In this document: piece after piece, positions 59,768 to 60,606 of the stretch
Layout: every line of letters begins with the position of its first letter
Numbering within the stretch: the first letter of the stretch is position 1
Assembly: GCA_001899085.1 (NCBI GenBank)
Contig: MKVB01000009.1
Coordinates: 51,652-112,257, forward strand
Reading direction: 5' to 3'
DNA length: 60,606 nucleotides
Source of the DNA: Devosia sp. 66-14
Lineage (GTDB): Bacteria; Pseudomonadota; Alphaproteobacteria; Rhizobiales; Devosiaceae
Position numbers and translations under genes: made by a program
Notes under the pieces: generated by a model
The model's input: the letters and a program-made list of their open reading frames with translations, nothing else
The model's database searches: none
What the model was told of the DNA's origin: nothing

Positions 59768-60606
59768 GTGTCCTCACCCGCCGCCACGCCCCTCTATCAG
59801 TCCGCTTCGCTCAAAGGCATGGCGCTGGGCATCTTCGCCTACACGCTGTTCTCGGTGCACGATGCGCTGGTGAAGGCGGTGATCCACGCGCTGCCGGTGG
59901 TGCAGATCCTGTTCGTGCGCAGCCTGGTCATCGTTCTGATCTGCCTCGTCATCGCGCGGCGAAAGCTGGTGCTGGAATTGGTCCGGTCGGGCAACAAGCC
60001 GATGCTGCTGCTGCGCGCCGTCCTGACGCTGGCAGCCTGGTGCATGTACTATTCCTCGGGGCGCGAACTGCAGCTCGCCGAAATGACGACGCTCTACTAT
60101 TTTGCCCCGGTGCTGACGATCGTCCTGGCGGTGATCTTCCTCAAGGAGCAACTGACCCTGGCGCGGGTCGGCGCTTCGGCGATCGGCTTTTTCGGGGTGT
60201 TGATCGCCTGCAATCCGGCCGGGCTGAGCTTCGGCATTCCGGCGCTGATGGTGCTGGGCGCGGCATTCTTCTGGTCGGTGTCGATGATCCTGATGCGCAC
60301 CATCTCGAAATCCGAGAGCTCGATGGTGCTGATCTTCTCGCTCAACCTGTTCTACACGCTGGTGATGGGAGTGGCCTCGATCCCGTTCTGGACGGCGATG
60401 GACCCGTTGCAGATCGCCATCGTCGTCGCCACCGGCGTCGTCGGGGGAACGGCGCAATATGTGCTGGTCGAAGCGGCGCGGCTGATCCCGGCAAGCGTGC
60501 TCGGAACCGTCGAGTATTTTGCGCTGATCTGGAGCTTCGTGTTCGGGTTTCTGTTCTGGGGAGAAGAGCCGGCGGGCGTGGTGTTCATCGGTGCGGCGCT
60601 GGTGAT
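59768..60606 (+). CDS. EamA-family (DMT) transporter (partial)
   Basis: The first 279 codons of a drug/metabolite transporter, cut by the window edge. Two EamA units are visible: LGIFAYTLFSVHDALVKAV ... MTTLYYFAPVLTIVLAVIFLKEQ, and a second beginning ALMVLGAAFFWSVSMILMRTI and ending SVLGTVEYFALIWSFVFGFLFWGEEP. It begins with GTG 59768; ATG 59819 is a shorter alternative. Exported substrate unknown. Confidence 0.87.
   Translation, partial: MSSPAATPLYQSASLKGMALGIFAYTLFSVHDALVKAVIHALPVVQILFVRSLVIVLICLVIARRKLVLELVRSGNKPMLLLRAVLTLAAWCMYYSSGRELQLAEMTTLYYFAPVLTIVLAVIFLKEQLTLARVGASAIGFFGVLIACNPAGLSFGIPALMVLGAAFFWSVSMILMRTISKSESSMVLIFSLNLFYTLVMGVASIPFWTAMDPLQIAIVVATGVVGGTAQYVLVEAARLIPASVLGTVEYFALIWSFVFGFLFWGEEPAGVVFIGAALV

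Noticed and set aside
1-60606. CRISPR array, prophage or insertion sequence
   Set aside because: No regularly spaced direct repeats, no transposase and no phage structural genes were seen.

Overview
The window is about 60 kb of GC-rich chromosomal DNA with tightly packed genes. Gene order and protein families point to an alphaproteobacterium of the Hyphomicrobiales (Rhizobiales), most like Devosia or a close relative; the genus is an inference. Support comes from the CarD / 7Fe-ferredoxin / S4-domain / SUV3-like helicase block, the rpmB / DUF3108 and CobS / CobT / J-domain / BolA blocks, aroB-aroK-(small membrane protein)-xerD-accA, and GC-rich palindromic intergenic repeats. I see no prophage, insertion sequence, CRISPR array or plasmid gene. 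Two tRNA genes are present, Leu(CAA) and Arg(CCT).

Layout. 1-4.9 kb: cobalamin adenosyltransferase (cut by the edge), HIG1-like membrane protein, LysR regulator and a divergent NAD(P)-binding protein, then GluQRS, an AlkA-type DNA glycosylase and a small esterase. 4.9-12.5 kb: HNH endonuclease, an ArsR/SRPBCC/hydrolase operon with a clear tandem operator, DsbB, DUF72, two tandem Tat-type ferritin-like proteins, tRNA-Leu, and an AzlC/AzlD exporter. 12.6-20.2 kb: accessory metabolism and resistance-like genes: two SDRs, a MATE pump, a TetR/SDR pair with paired operators, an HxlR/AAC(3) pair and a GH3 beta-glucosidase. 20.3-28.6 kb: DJ-1-like protein, WYL regulator, D,D-carboxypeptidase, TusA, CAP lipoprotein, tRNA-Arg, a YafK-type L,D-transpeptidase-fold lipoprotein, OsmC, a degenerate thermonuclease and an M48 lipoprotein protease. 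28.6-32.1 kb: a DUF2177 gene divergent from a translationally coupled FAD-oxidoreductase / DUF1365 / DUF1295 operon. 32.1-40.3 kb: Nudix, CarD, FdxA, S4 protein, large helicase, two secreted proteins and L28. 40.3-48.6 kb: VUT transporter, cobalt chelatase genes cobT and cobS split by a methyltransferase gene, MFS pump, J-domain protein, BolA. 48.7-60.6 kb: a CBM60-like/OmpA fusion, a stand-alone 5'-3' exonuclease, a Rox-like flavin monooxygenase, aroB/aroK, xerD, accA, two tandem YafK-type proteins with a coupled membrane protein, and a truncated EamA transporter.

No single large unknown system stands out. The most interesting parts are (i) three YafK/DpaA-like cell-envelope proteins, two in tandem with a translationally coupled secreted partner, (ii) the FAD-oxidoreductase/DUF1365/DUF1295 operon opposite DUF2177, a lipid-modification-like set without its usual cyclopropane-synthase-type methyltransferase, whose upstream region shares a 13/15 motif with the tandem ferritin-like genes, and (iii) an outer-surface protein combining a carbohydrate-binding-like domain with an OmpA peptidoglycan-binding domain. 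Several regulator/operator pairs (ArsR, TetR, HxlR) can be read directly from the sequence and in one case decide the start codon.
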